A stretch of DNA of 64,000 nt. Origin: Ceriagrion tenellum (taxonomy: Eukaryota; Arthropoda; Insecta; Odonata; Coenagrionidae). The DNA lies in contig OY720633.1 in NCBI GenBank assembly GCA_963169105.1, forward strand, positions 139,544,700-139,608,699, read 5' to 3'. This document shows, one piece after another, positions 36,801 to 47,560 of this stretch. Numbering within the stretch: position 1 is the first letter of the stretch; each line of letters starts with the position of its first letter. Below the pieces are notes generated by a model. That model did not search any database and was not told the DNA's origin. It was given only the letters and a program-made list of their open reading frames with translations. Both the position numbers and the translations under genes were made by a program.

Positions 36801-37560
36801 AAGCCATAGCGAGATTGCCGGGTGTCTTGCCTGCACCCCTTCCCTACGAAAAGCCTCTCTTGGCAATTAACCTGGGCAGCTCTTGAGTACGGTATTACTA
36901 TACCTACTTGTGCGCGGGGAGTATTGGGTATCAGGGATGCATGTATGCATATATGGCGCACTCTCATTTCCAGGAGGTTATATGGAGTGGGTACAGTTGA
37001 AAACTGCTACTTTGTTTACAGTTGGTTGAGGAAATAGGCTTTGTATTATTAATTGTACCCGCATTGCCTCAACTTTCTCCTCCTCTTTCGTTTATTTCTC
37101 ATACCTTTAATTGTGTTGTGCATATTTTACACTTTCTCTCGTTGAAATTGAGATCTTTTTCTCGCGGGCCTAATTTTGTTTTATAAAAATTTAGGTCTTT
37201 TTAAAAATATGTTTGGATCCTTGAGAACGTCTATCCATATAGTTCAATGAATTGTTTTTTCAGTACGATTATCCTTTATTTTGTGGTTGACTAGCCTCCA
37301 AATTGTTGCAGGTTTCGTTTTTAAGGTGCCATGACCGTCCTATTACTATCGTACGCCAATTGTAGAAGTACTTCTGGGTATTCTATCGCATGCAGTTCTC
37401 GATTACTTCCAACATTTCGACTGGCGATGCACTTATCATTATCAGAGTTCATGTAATACAATACCATATTGTCGTATTTTCCTTCTTGTATGTCTTAAAT
37501 CGAGAGGCCAGGAAGTCTTCGACCGGTTCTCCGCTAACTCTATTCCCCGCCAGCTCATAG
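36801..37560. other. 5' flank of the BEL insertion, no gene seen
   Basis: No supported gene up to the GTATGTG target repeat at 37561-37567. Confidence 0.45.
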
Positions 37561-37567
37561 GTATGTG

Positions 37568-38084
37568 TGAAGTAAAAAGGCAATAAGTGGACTGTAATTA
37601 TCCGGTTAACAAAAAAACTACTTCCACATGTATTTTGTGATAGTTACAGGTTCATAAAAATATAAACAGAAGGTGATGGTAACAGCGTGAGGTGCGGGCA
37701 GCAAGCAAGGCGAGGTGCGGGCAGCAAGCAAGGCGAGGTGCAGGCAGCGAACAAGGCGAGGTGCGGGCAGCAAGCAAGGCGAGGTGCAGGCAGCGAACAA
37801 GGCGAGGTGCGGGCAGCAAGCAGGTCGAGGTGCAGGCAAGCGAGCGAACAGCAGCGGCGGTGCGAGCGGGCCAGCTGGGCCAGCTAGGCGAGATGCGGGT
37901 GAGAGGGTGAAAGACAGCATGCAGCAGTGCCCGCGAGCCAGCAGAGAGAGAGCGAGAGAGAGAGAGCGCACGAGAGTATACCGAGTACAAGAGTATCCCG
38001 TCAGCGCCTCCACCGGAACACAGGAAAACTCGTCAGCAGACGACAAAACAAAAGAAGAACAAAATGAGTTCTCAAAACGCAACA
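37568..38084 (-). repeat. BEL/Pao 3' LTR
   Basis: 517 bp, the 3' LTR in element orientation, starting TGTTGCG and ending CTTCA on the minus strand. It contains a 23-bp tandem array and a GA-rich run. No difference from the other LTR was found by reading. The boundary could extend two bases to 37566, giving TG...CACA ends, but the other LTR differs there. Confidence 0.95.
37690..37841. repeat. 23-bp tandem array in the 3' LTR
   Basis: About six and a half copies of a 23-bp GC-rich unit beginning AGGTGCGGGCAGC. Two unit variants alternate (GCAAGCAAGG and GCGAACAAGG), suggesting expansion by duplication of a two-unit block. Open frames through it are artefacts. Confidence 0.92.
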
Positions 38085-38098
38085 TCCTCGCCCACCTT
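38085..38098 (-). other. BEL/Pao polypurine tract
   Basis: On the minus strand AAGGTGGGCGAGGA sits immediately upstream of the 3' LTR, the position of the plus-strand primer in LTR elements. It is purine-rich but interrupted by T and C. Confidence 0.6.
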
Positions 38099-38223
38099 GA
38101 ATTACAAAGTTCAACAAACAAATCCAAACAGAGACCAAAAAGTAAGAAACAAAATAGATTCTTACAGATCAGGGTAAGGTGAAGGAATAAAGGATGTGAA
38201 TGGGAGTTAAGGAGGGGATGGGA

Positions 38224-39425
38224 TTAGGAATTAAGCGGCAAGGGAAATACTTTGACAGCGGGTCTAGTGAGGGTTCCCTTGGCGGTGCGGAGGTGAACTA
38301 CTCGAACTGTCCCATCTGGTCCTGGAGAGGTTGCTGTGATACGTGCTATACACCACATGAGCGGAGGAGTATTGGGTTCCTGCACTAAGACCAAGTCTCC
38401 TTCTTTGAGTCCATTCTTGGATAATATCCACTTGGAGCGCTGTTGCAATGTATGCAAATATTCCAGGTGCCATCTTTTCCATAGGCGTTGAGCCAGGGCT
38501 TGGACCAACTTCCATTGGTGAAGTCTATTAAGGGGAATCCCTGATTGCTCTTCTTCTGGCAATGCCCTTAGCGGTCTCCCAATCAAAAAGTGTGTTAAGG
38601 CTTCTGATTCCGAGGGATCGGAAGACAATGGAGTAAGGGGACGAGAGTTGAGCATGGCTTCCACTTGAACTGTTAGCGTAATGAACTCCTGTAAGGTTAA
38701 TATCTGCTCCCCTATGACTCTTGACAGGTGATACTTTGCTCTTTTTATAGCACTCTCCCATAATCCCCCTTGATGAGGTGCAGATGGAGGGATAAAATGG
38801 AAATTAATTTTGTTTTGAGCAGTAAAATAAACAAGTTCTTTCTCTATAGTTCTAAAAAATATTTGAAACACCTTACTGAGTTTAGAAGATGCTCCAACAA
38901 AATTAGTGCCGCAGTCAGAGTATAAGTTAATGCACAGTCCTCTGCGTGAAATAAAGCGAGTCAAAGCGGCAATGAAGGCATCTGACGTGAGATCAGTTAC
39001 CACTTCGAGATGTACAGCCTTTGTACAAAAACAAACAAAAACACATAAATACACTTGAATAACTTGAGCGCGTTTCATTAGGTGTATTCTTACTTTAAAT
39101 GGCCCACCATAGTCCATTCCTGTCGTACTGAATGCTTGTGCTTGGGTGACCCTTAATTTTCGCAGATCTCCCATTAAAGGTGCTATATTTGAAGGCTTAC
39201 ATCTGAAGCACCGAATACATTTGAAAATGCAGGAACGAATGATTGAGCGAGCTGATATAATCCAAAACTCTTGGGATAAAATTGATTGCAATAGTTGCGG
39301 TCCAGCATGCAAATGTTTCACGTGATAATGAGCAATGATTAAAGTTGTAATACGATGAGACTTAGGCAGGAGGATGGGATGTTTAGCACTGTGGTAAGGT
39401 TGAGTGACGAAGTCTTCCTCCAACG
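38224..39425 (-). pseudogene. BEL/Pao integrase with C-terminal domain, frameshifted
   Basis: In a shifted frame relative to the RT. It resumes at AKHPILLPKSHR, then the HHCC zinc domain (HYHVKHLH, later CIRCFRC), then the catalytic DDE core: Asp in TGMDYGGPF, Asp in LYSDCGTNFVG and Glu in GGLWESAIKRAK. The BEL-type C-terminal region follows (FLIGRPLRALP, RLWKRWHLEYL, EGDLVLVQEPN) and ends at a stop 38224. The join with the RNase H linker lies near 39395-39405, where a single-base insertion or deletion broke the frame. All three catalytic acids are present. Confidence 0.92.
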
Positions 39426-40018
39426 CGGATGAGGCCATCTTTGTCCAAAAAGGGAGAGAGACGTTGAAGTTGAGTGCTGCATGGATTTTCCTTTGAAAGA
39501 GCTATCAATTCAGACTTAAAACTAGCCTTTTGCACTAATTTACATACAAAGATAGTTGCTTGCACTAACTCTTTGCCAGTAATTGGGCCTCGTTGGTTGG
39601 TGGAATGCCGGCAGTTATTCACAAATCTTCGTACATAACATAACACATATTGCAGTTTAGACCAAGAGGAAAATTTAAAAAGTAAATCCCACTCCGGTGT
39701 GTCGGCAGAAAGGAGAGCACTAACTATTGTAGGCTTACATTCAGGTAGGTCATCAGAGGATGTTGAATACTTAGTGTGTGGCCACTGTTCAGAAGGGAGA
39801 GACAGCCACTGCGGTCCGCTCCACCATAGTGAATGTTCTTGGAGCTGGGAGGGCATCAGTCCGCGCGAAGCACAGTCAGCAGGGTTGTGGCTGGAAGCAA
39901 TGTGTCTCCAATGATGAGAGGGTATCCATTCTTGAATTTCAGCCACCCGATTGGCCACAAAGGTTTTGAGGCGGTGAGGTGACATCTTAATCCAGGACAA
40001 AACAATAGAGGAATCACT
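39383..40018 (-). pseudogene. BEL/Pao RNase H end and RNase H-integrase linker
   Basis: Same frame as the RT, downstream of the TGA. The next RNase H Asp lies right after the stop, then LSWIKMSPHRLKTFVANRV, NPADCASRGL (conserved NPADxxSRG) and the linker ending VGGRLRHSTLP. The frame then stops at TAA 39383, where the following integrase is found in another frame. Confidence 0.88.
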
Positions 40019-41485
40019 TCAGGCAGAGATAGAGTCTATGCTGCAATGAGGAGATAACAGAACATGAGAGTATTTCAGAAGTTTAGCCAACATGTGGGCT
40101 CCACATAACTCTAATCGTGGAAGAGTAATACATTTTAGGGGCGAGACTCGTGACTTTGCGATTAACAAAGCAAGTCTCACTTCACCCTGGTAGGTAATTG
40201 ATCTCAGGTATACATTGGCTGCATAACCTTGTTCTGAAGCATCAGAAAACCCGTGCAACTGGAGGCTGGATGCTTGAGACAGAAACAGTGGGCGCGTTAT
40301 TGTGATCTTACCAATTAGAGGTAATTCTTCCAAAAACATATTCCACTTTTGTGAGAGATGAATAGGTATGGGCTCATCCCCCTGCAATCCTAAAGTCCAT
40401 AATATTTGAATAAAACATTTAGCCCAAAACACAATAGGTGTCAGCCAACCACAAGGGTCATAAATTTTGGCAATTGTGGATAGGATAAAGCGTTTAGTAG
40501 GAAAACCATCACATATCTTTACAGAGTATGAGTAGTGATCATCCACAGCATTCCAATGTAGTCCTAATAGACAATATAGTGGTTGCTCCGGTATCTGGAA
40601 GATAAGGGGTGTTTCCTTGTCTTCATCTTCAATGTAAGAGAGCAAAATGGATGAATTACTGCACCACTTTCGTAGTTCAAAGCCACCACGACGCAGTAGT
40701 TGTTTCAACTCGTTCTGAAGGGATATAGCATCATCTATGCAATCTGCTCCTGCAATAATATCGTCCACAAATGTTTGAGACTTTAAAATTTCAGCTGCCC
40801 GTGGATAACGAGATCCCTCATCTTGAGCCAACTGGTGAAGGGTTCTAATGGCCACAAATGGTGAGCTGGTTATCCTATAGGTAACTGTAGTTAATTTATA
40901 CACTAGCAGTGGGTCAAAGGGTTCTGATCGCCATAATATTAGTTGATGGTGTTGATCATCAGGGTGCATTTTTATTTGACGGTACATCTGGCGGATGTCA
41001 CATGAAAATACAATCGTGTGGAATCTGGAGCGCACTATGAGGTCGCAAATGTTGTTTTGTAATTTTGGCCCAGAGAGCAATGTGTCATTTAATGACACAC
41101 CCGTAGAAGTTCGAGCACTTGCATCAAAAACAACACGAAGCTTAGATGAAGAATTATTGTGCTTAAAAACTCCATGATGCGGCAGGAAATAATGAGGCAT
41201 TTCCAGACGTGTTTCACAGCGCGTCATATGACCTGATGATAAATAATCTTTCATGAACTCCACATAGACCCTTTTATACTGAGGGTCCTTAGCAAATTTT
41301 CTTTCTAATGCAAAAAATCTGCGTTCAGCATGAATGAAAGAATCACCCAATGGCCTGTGATCTTCCTTAAACGGTAGGCGGGAAATGTATCGTCCAGTTA
41401 TTTCACGCAAATGGGTTACTTGAAAGTGATTTTCACACATCTTGTCCTGAGTAGGAATTGCGGACGATGGAGATTCTTCAATAGT
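40019..41485 (-). pseudogene. BEL/Pao reverse transcriptase and first half of RNase H
   Basis: Same frame. The RT shows KLRVVFDASA, SCDIRQMYRQI (first catalytic Asp region) and TFVDDIIAG (catalytic FVDD, about residue 225 from Met 41440), followed by FELRKWCSN. RNase H begins with FSDASEQGYA (catalytic Asp) and ITLPRLELCGA (catalytic Glu). A TGA at 40019-40021 cuts RNase H just where a conserved Trp precedes the next catalytic Asp, again consistent with TGG to TGA. Catalytic residues before the stop look intact. The RT copies the genomic RNA inside gag particles. Confidence 0.92.
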
Positions 41486-41896
41486 TCAAAATTTCTGAAT
41501 ACGAGAGTCAAGATCACAATCATTAATCAAAAGTGATAAATAGCCATTATTTTGATCTGTTTTCAGAATTACTGGTGCAGGGCCCATGAGAACGAAGCCA
41601 AATATAGTGTCCATTGCTACCGGCATATTTGCCCCCAAAGAACACTTAGTTCCCGTAAACACAAAAGGAAACAGATCTGCTCCCAGTAAGATGTCAATTT
41701 TTCCAGGTACATCAAAGGTTGGGTCCGCCAATACAAAGGATTTCATTTTTCCTTTGACCTCAGGTGATACAGATAAGCGTGGGATAGGAGAGGTAATATT
41801 TTTCAGTATAATCATGGGATGTGAAATTGCGACAGATGAGCCACTAATGGAGGCCACATTAAGGTATGCAAGACCTTGTGTTTGAACATGAGCTTG
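41486..41896 (-). pseudogene. BEL/Pao protease remainder
   Basis: Same frame as gag after the TGA at 41897. It contains IDILLGADLFP, the conserved BEL protease segment in which the (I/L)LLGAD block forms part of the aspartic protease fold, then IFGFVLMGP. It ends RIQKF followed by TGA 41486-41488 at the place where BEL polyproteins normally carry a conserved Phe-Trp before the RT, which points to a TGG to TGA change. Confidence 0.85.
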
Positions 41897-43111
41897 TCAC
41901 ACTCCTGCAATGGGATTGATCACCCGTTGGCGTGATAGCTTGAGAATTTGGGCACACTCTTCAGTAATGAAGCTGCATTGCGCTGCGGAATCTAATACTC
42001 CTCTTACAATACAAGTATTCCCATGATGATTAGAGAGACAAACTAGAGTTGTTGCCAACAAAACTGTGCACTTTTCTTTAGAGGCAGAAGGTGGTATTGG
42101 TTCAATCATGCGGGTCGCGTTGTTACTATTTGAAAGTCCGGCAAACACAGATGTCGAAGGAAGATCACACTTATTTTTAGCAGACGAATCTATATGCAAG
42201 AGAGAATGGTGCTTCCGGCGACATATTTTACAACACTGAGTAGATTTACATGACTTCATATTGTGGGAAGTCCCTAAACAATGAAAGCACCATCCCTTTG
42301 ATTGAACAATATCGTGCCGTTCTTTAGGTGTTTTACCTCCAAACATTGGGAAATTGTAGATTGAATGCGTTCCTTTACCACAAAATGGACACACATTGGA
42401 GTTGAATGCGACTAATGCCGATTTTGAGGTACGACCCGATTGATTTCTGGTTGTTGGGCGTTGTGATTTAACGCGAACATCAACTAAAGAATCTTCTAGG
42501 CGAGCACATTCCCTCTCTAAAAATTTAATCAAATCAGTCGCTTGCGGCAGTTCATGACTGACGTTACGAGTATCTTCAAAACGTTTGCGCGTCTCAAAGT
42601 CCAACTTGCGAAGCAAAATTGTTACCAACAAGGTATTTTCCTTTGTGATATCATGACCCAATGCACGTAAGGTTTGTACATTTTCCCAGTAACTAGTTAG
42701 AAATGTGCGAATACCGTGAAGAGAATGCCCCGCAAGTGTGGGCATATCAATTATTTTACAAATGTGCAGAGAAACTAGTTTCCTCACATTGTGGTATCGT
42801 TTCTGTAACAAGTCCCACGCGATTAAGTAGTTTGAGTCGGAGAGGGGTAAACCGCGAATTAACTCCAATGGTTCACCTTGGAGACAGCTGTTCAGGTATT
42901 GAAATTTCTCAATGCGAGAAATAGATAGACACTGGTGAATGGTAGTGTCAAACGTGTTGTAAAACGACATCCATTTTACACTGTCTCCCGAGAAGCGAGG
43001 CAATTCCATTTTTGGCAGTCTTACGGCGGTAGGGGTTTGCGAAACAGCACTCGTATTATCTTGCGTGGGAGGATTTTCATTTAACTGAGGAAGTAGGGAA
43101 AGAATAATTAC
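41897..43111 (-). pseudogene. BEL/Pao gag core, zinc knuckles and start of protease
   Basis: Continues the gag frame. From ELPRFSGD through FNTFD-like and LLQKRYHN segments it matches the DUF1759 gag region of BEL elements. Cysteine/histidine knuckles follow: the first (CPFCGKGTHSIYNF) has Phe where the last Cys is expected, the second (CFHCLGTSHNMKSC) is complete, and a third CX2CX4H unit (CKICRRKHHSLLH) follows. The segment ends in the aspartic protease start VLDSAAQCSFI, with DSA where many families have DSG, then TGA at 41897-41899. Gag packages the RNA; the protease would cleave the polyprotein. Confidence 0.88.
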
Positions 43112-43390
43112 TCAACTTTCATTATACAAGTCACTTATATCATCTTGAATTTTGACAACACTATCTTCATCGTACTCGGAGGGATCTTCGGAAAGGTACA
43201 AATTTAAGACATGTTGGAAGTCCCTCTTTTTTTCAACAATCTCTTCATGATAACTAGTTAAGCGTCTAGTCAAAGTGTCCGTGAGAGTGGACTGGGTAGC
43301 AGTAATTTCAATTTGACGGACAGAATCCCGGCACTTTTCACATCTGCGTTTTAAAAGATTGGCCTTGCGCACGAAAGTTGAGAAATCCAT
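43112..43390 (-). pseudogene. BEL/Pao gag, N-terminal part before first TGA
   Basis: Opens with ATG at 43390 and runs 92 codons: a basic N-terminus (FVRKANLLKRRCEKC) and a likely helical segment, then an acidic end, stopping at TGA 43112-43114. The same frame stays open after the stop and continues without shift into the main gag segment, so this is one gene broken by a nonsense codon. The lysine/arginine-rich start and length fit BEL gag N-termini. Confidence 0.8.
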
Positions 43391-43896
43391 CGTGAAGTTT
43401 TATTCGGCCCCCAAAGAATGAAAAGAAAAGGTAGTCCTACCGGTTCGATGTCGAAGCAGAGGTGAAAGAGATGCCAGTAGGGTCCGTTCAATGCGTAGTC
43501 CGTCATCCGGTGTACGATCCGATTCGTTCACCATTAGCAGCTTCTGTGACCTTCACCCTCAGCCTGCACCACGACGTTGAGATCTCCACAGCTAGCCAAG
43601 TTTAAGGAGGGGTAGAGGGTTAAGGCTAAGGAGAGGAACAATTTCAAAGAGAGATTAATTCATATGATATCAATTGAATAGATAGACGATTAACAGCATT
43701 ATGTTGAATAATGAGTCCAGCTAGCAGAACTACAGCTTCAGGAGAGGTCATTTGACTGAGTCCGATTCGAGACCCCATTCGAGAGACCGGCACTTGCTCC
43801 GAGAGATAATCCGTTCGACTTCAGTTCAACAAAGTGGAAAACAAAATTAATGCAAAATAACTCAAAGACCTTAAATTCAAAAAATCTAGGCGCCAT
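43391..43896 (-). other. BEL/Pao 5' leader
   Basis: About 500 bp between the primer-binding site and the gag start with no credible frame. Confidence 0.6.
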
Positions 43897-43912
43897 CCGG
43901 CCCGAAGGACCA
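43897..43912 (-). other. BEL/Pao primer-binding site
   Basis: On the minus strand TGGTCCTTCGGGCCGG starts eight bases after the 5' LTR; TGG would pair with the CCA end of a tRNA. TGGTCCTTCG(A/G)GCCGG-type starts are common in arthropod BEL elements. The tRNA was not identified. Confidence 0.65.
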
Positions 43913-43920
43913 GAAACATA

Positions 43921-44437
43921 TGAAGTAAAAAGGCAATAAGTGGACTGTAATTATCCGGTTAACAAAAAAACTACTTCCACATGTATTTTGTGATAGTTAC
44001 AGGTTCATAAAAATATAAACAGAAGGTGATGGTAACAGCGTGAGGTGCGGGCAGCAAGCAAGGCGAGGTGCGGGCAGCAAGCAAGGCGAGGTGCAGGCAG
44101 CGAACAAGGCGAGGTGCGGGCAGCAAGCAAGGCGAGGTGCAGGCAGCGAACAAGGCGAGGTGCGGGCAGCAAGCAGGTCGAGGTGCAGGCAAGCGAGCGA
44201 ACAGCAGCGGCGGTGCGAGCGGGCCAGCTGGGCCAGCTAGGCGAGATGCGGGTGAGAGGGTGAAAGACAGCATGCAGCAGTGCCCGCGAGCCAGCAGAGA
44301 GAGAGCGAGAGAGAGAGAGCGCACGAGAGTATACCGAGTACAAGAGTATCCCGTCAGCGCCTCCACCGGAACACAGGAAAACTCGTCAGCAGACGACAAA
44401 ACAAAAGAAGAACAAAATGAGTTCTCAAAACGCAACA
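43921..44437 (-). repeat. BEL/Pao 5' LTR
   Basis: 517 bp, same sequence as the copy at 37568-38084. In element orientation it lies upstream of the primer-binding site and should hold the promoter; no unambiguous TATA box was identified. Confidence 0.95.
44043..44194. repeat. 23-bp tandem array in the 5' LTR
   Basis: Same array, copy number and variant order as at 37690-37841, showing no change since insertion. Confidence 0.92.
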
Positions 44438-44444
44438 GTATGTG

Positions 44445-45765
44445 TTGTTAATTGTTGGTGTGGCCAGACTGAGCGTGAACGCGCAGAAGTATCGCGTTTT
44501 GAACACGATAGCGCGTGGAGAGGAAAGATAGAGAGGTTCTGTTTTTGATGCCCTTCGGCGTATTTCCCACTTGTAACTCCCTCAGCGATTATTAATAAAA
44601 TGTATATTAGAATATGCTGACCGTGATGCGGTGGAGCGAGCTCTGGTTTAGAGAACCTCTTTTTGGTCTCAAGATATAACTGGTGGCAGTTACATACTTA
44701 CGTCATTCACTCCCGTTAAGGAGTTCCAAAAACGTTTTCAAATTAATGTAATACTTGTTTTTTAAGGCATCTTATTATTACATCTCAAGAAAATTTAAAT
44801 ATGATTGTTGTCAAATTGAAATAAGAGGTCATTAATTACTCGAATTGGGCTCTGGGTCATGAAAAATGGTTAATTCCATTTTAATCGTATTAATAAATGC
44901 AAGAGCTTAATAGGTGGACTATTTCTGGTAACGAGTGCCAACAACTAAGCTACTAAACTCTGATAGGAAGAACTTTCCCGTATTCGCTAGATTGTATTAC
45001 AGATAAAGACAAAATACAATATTACAACCTCAAACTGATACCTAATAATCTGAGAAGAGAGGCTAAGGAAAAGAAGTACGATATTTTTGCTCTGGTTTAT
45101 AAAATTGGGCGTATGCGCGTGCATTTTATTAATAAGGTCCTCTTAAGTTGCTCTAACAATTTATTGAAGGTATGACCGTACTGCTTATGTCGTTTGATTT
45201 TGGATTCATGTCATTATTCGGAGCGTTCTGGGAGTTATCCCTAAGTGGACCATTTCCCATGCTCCTTCAAAACAAATACCATAAGTTACACTGGATTTTT
45301 CTAAAATATGCTAATAGTTCCGGTTTTTTTCATTCAATGATGTCGTTAATGTTATTTCTTTTGTGCTTATACATTTGGAATACATATGACTAATGACGGA
45401 TCTCGTTTAGGATGAAGCGTTTTTACAAAATGTCAGATTGGTATGACAATTCATTGCTGTTTCCGTTTGTGAGACTGGATCTTGTGAGGACTGTGGAATA
45501 TAATATTTTTCCGCCATTTAATTCTATTTGGAAATGCATATGCCGGAAAATCCCGAGTCTGAATTCACTCAAGTCCTCTGGAATGGTAACGTAGGTGTAT
45601 GAGAGTGTCTTATTTTTTTTGAAAGAAGTTTTTCATTGTTATTTTTCACCTGGTAAAACTGAGGCTCCATAAATTCTCCGCATATTTTAAGATTCAAGAG
45701 TATTTCCGCCTTAAAAATAAACACGGGGAAGATGTATAAAACGCTCCGCTCCCGAGTTTTGAATG
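44445..45765. other. 3' flank of the BEL insertion, no gene seen
   Basis: No supported gene, RNA gene or bounded repeat. Confidence 0.45.
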
Positions 45766-46330
45766 ACTGGTGTACAAGAGGAGTCTCTTCGTCATCCGCT
45801 GCCCCCGTGTTCCTTTTTCGTGTCACTTCTCGGAACATTTTCCGTCGTTGGGCGGGCAGGCGGGCGGCTGGCTGCTGGTGGGCGTGGCAAGGTGGGAGAG
45901 GAGGCAAGAGAGACGATGGCGGGGAGCGAGACAAGGCGGGCTCTAAGGAAGTTCCCCTCGGAGAAGGGTTCTCATGGGTTTATTTATCACTGCACATATA
46001 TCTTTCCGGACCACACTGACATCTTTTTGTCTCTTTCTCTCTCTCCCCCTCTCCATCTCTTTCTACTCCCTTTATGTCTCTCACCTCCTACCCAAGCTCG
46101 CCACTCACCCCCCCCCCCTCCGCTCTCATCTTTATCTTCTCCTGTCCTCCTCTCTAGCAGTAATTTCTTTTTCTCATCGTCTTCATATATATGTGCACCT
46201 CGTAGGTCTGTCATCCCTTCACTCTCAGCCCTTCTCCCCAGCTTACCTTACGCTTCGCCCTCTCCTTGTCCTCTTTCTTTGCGAGCATCTCCCTTTCTTT
46301 CCTCTCAGATGCAGGTAATTCAGACAAGTG
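45766..46330. repeat. Pyrimidine-rich GC island
   Basis: A G-rich first part (45850-45935) switches to C/T-rich (46020-46310) with CT runs and a C run near 46109-46118. The 202-codon plus-strand frame across it is Ser/Leu/Pro low complexity and is not accepted as a gene. Confidence 0.45.
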
Positions 46331-47560
46331 AGAGATTTTTCTTATTCTTCTCTGCGGGTTTTCTTGTCTAATACGGAAAAATAAAAAGAGACTGACTCGT
46401 TCATATGTGATGCACAATTCTTTTTTGCATAGCAAATTTGGGCCACTGTTAATTTATGTTTTGGGACCAGACAAAATTTTAATTAAATGTAGAGAGAAAC
46501 TTTGGAAACACATCAGGAGATTCTAATCCTCAATTATAGAAGTTTTTATTTCTTCAACGTAAAACTAATTTTTTTCTCCTCGTTATGGACTGGTTATTAA
46601 TTGTCGCGCTCCTTTTGTCAAATGAGCAGAAAAATGAATAGTTTTATGCTATTGTCAATTTATATATGGTATTTGCATCCTCAGTTAACCTCTTTTTACC
46701 AAAAGAGCGTAAGGTGCACTTGCCATTCTTTGCCTAACTAATATGTTCTTCTTAAAAGATCTTGGCCGTTGATTTGCTTTACCTTAATAGGAAAACTAGC
46801 TGCATATTGTTCAAGCTAGGTTGTTTGAATGCTGTATGGTACATGTAAATTACTTTCTTTTACACCTTAGACTAAATTGTTCGTTTTTTTTGGGAATGCG
46901 CGCCTTTTTTAACCCGTCACATTAATTATCGGCTGAGATTCATTCTTTAAATTATTTTGATCAGAAATTAAAAATTTATTAAATTTCTATTAATATTCTC
47001 ACTTGATTCCAAATACCTCATCTTATTTACTTCAGTGAATGTGAAGATAATCCACCTCTTTTAAATTGCTTCTCTTCAGTCGTGACGTTACCTTTGTGTT
47101 TTTGTATTTTTAATTACGATAGTGTCTACATAAATTGTCTTATCAGTTATGCGTTCTTTTGGTTGAAAAGAAATGTCGTTTTTAACTTTTCATGAAATAT
47201 CAAAAGTTTTTAAAGTATTTTATTTTGAGCATCAATCAATAAGAGTGATCGTTCAACACTCATCTCTTCGTATTCAAAAATTTGTTCACAAACTTCCTGT
47301 AGCACTTCCTCGCAGGCAGTGAAATAGCGGGAAGGAGCTGAAAACCTTAAATAATTAGAGAACTTGCCAACATCCGCGCGAAGCAAAAACAACGAAATCT
47401 CCAAATTGATGGCAAGATAAAGTCATCAAGTTCTGCTAAAATGAATGGCCATTGTTTTCAAGAGATTCACAGGTTTCGGCAATATTCCAGCGTCAAAGCG
47501 GGGTTGAGCCAAAGGGTTTTGTTTTTTGTGTGTCCAGAGGATAAGTAATTTCCCATTTTC
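46331..47560. other. AT-rich DNA, no gene seen
   Basis: No supported gene or repeat. Confidence 0.45.

Larger units (their letters stand above)
37568..44437 (-). mobile_element. BEL/Pao LTR retrotransposon, full length, recent but coding-defective
   Basis: A 6,870-bp element on the minus strand bounded by two 517-bp LTRs that read identical by eye. It has a primer-binding site, a ~500-bp leader, a single gag-protease-RT-RNase H-integrase frame of about 5.17 kb, and a purine tract before the 3' LTR. Domain order with protease before RT and integrase last, the FVDD RT site, the DUF1759-like gag and the C-terminal integrase extension identify BEL/Pao. GTATGTG flanks both sides (37561-37567, 44438-44444). 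The reading frame is continuous from 43390 to about 39400 except for four TGA codons (43112, 41897, 41486, 40019), then shifts frame for integrase. No envelope-like frame is present. Confidence 0.96.
37561..44444. repeat. Direct flanking repeat GTATGTG (target duplication)
   Basis: GTATGTG at 37561-37567 and 44438-44444 directly abuts the LTRs. BEL/Pao elements usually duplicate 4-6 bp, so the true duplication may be GTATG with LTR ends two bases further out. Confidence 0.8.

Noticed and set aside
37618..38127. 169-codon minus-strand frame over the 3' LTR, and its copy in the 5' LTR
   Set aside because: It translates the 23-bp tandem array and GA run inside the LTR; the repeating peptide is an artefact of the array.
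43430..43470. GGTTCGA-containing sequence as a tRNA B box
   Set aside because: No A box or acceptor pairing around it; it lies in the BEL leader.
45763..46371. 202-codon plus-strand open frame
   Set aside because: Lies in a C/T-rich island; the protein is Ser/Leu/Pro low complexity and overlaps other long frames in both strands.
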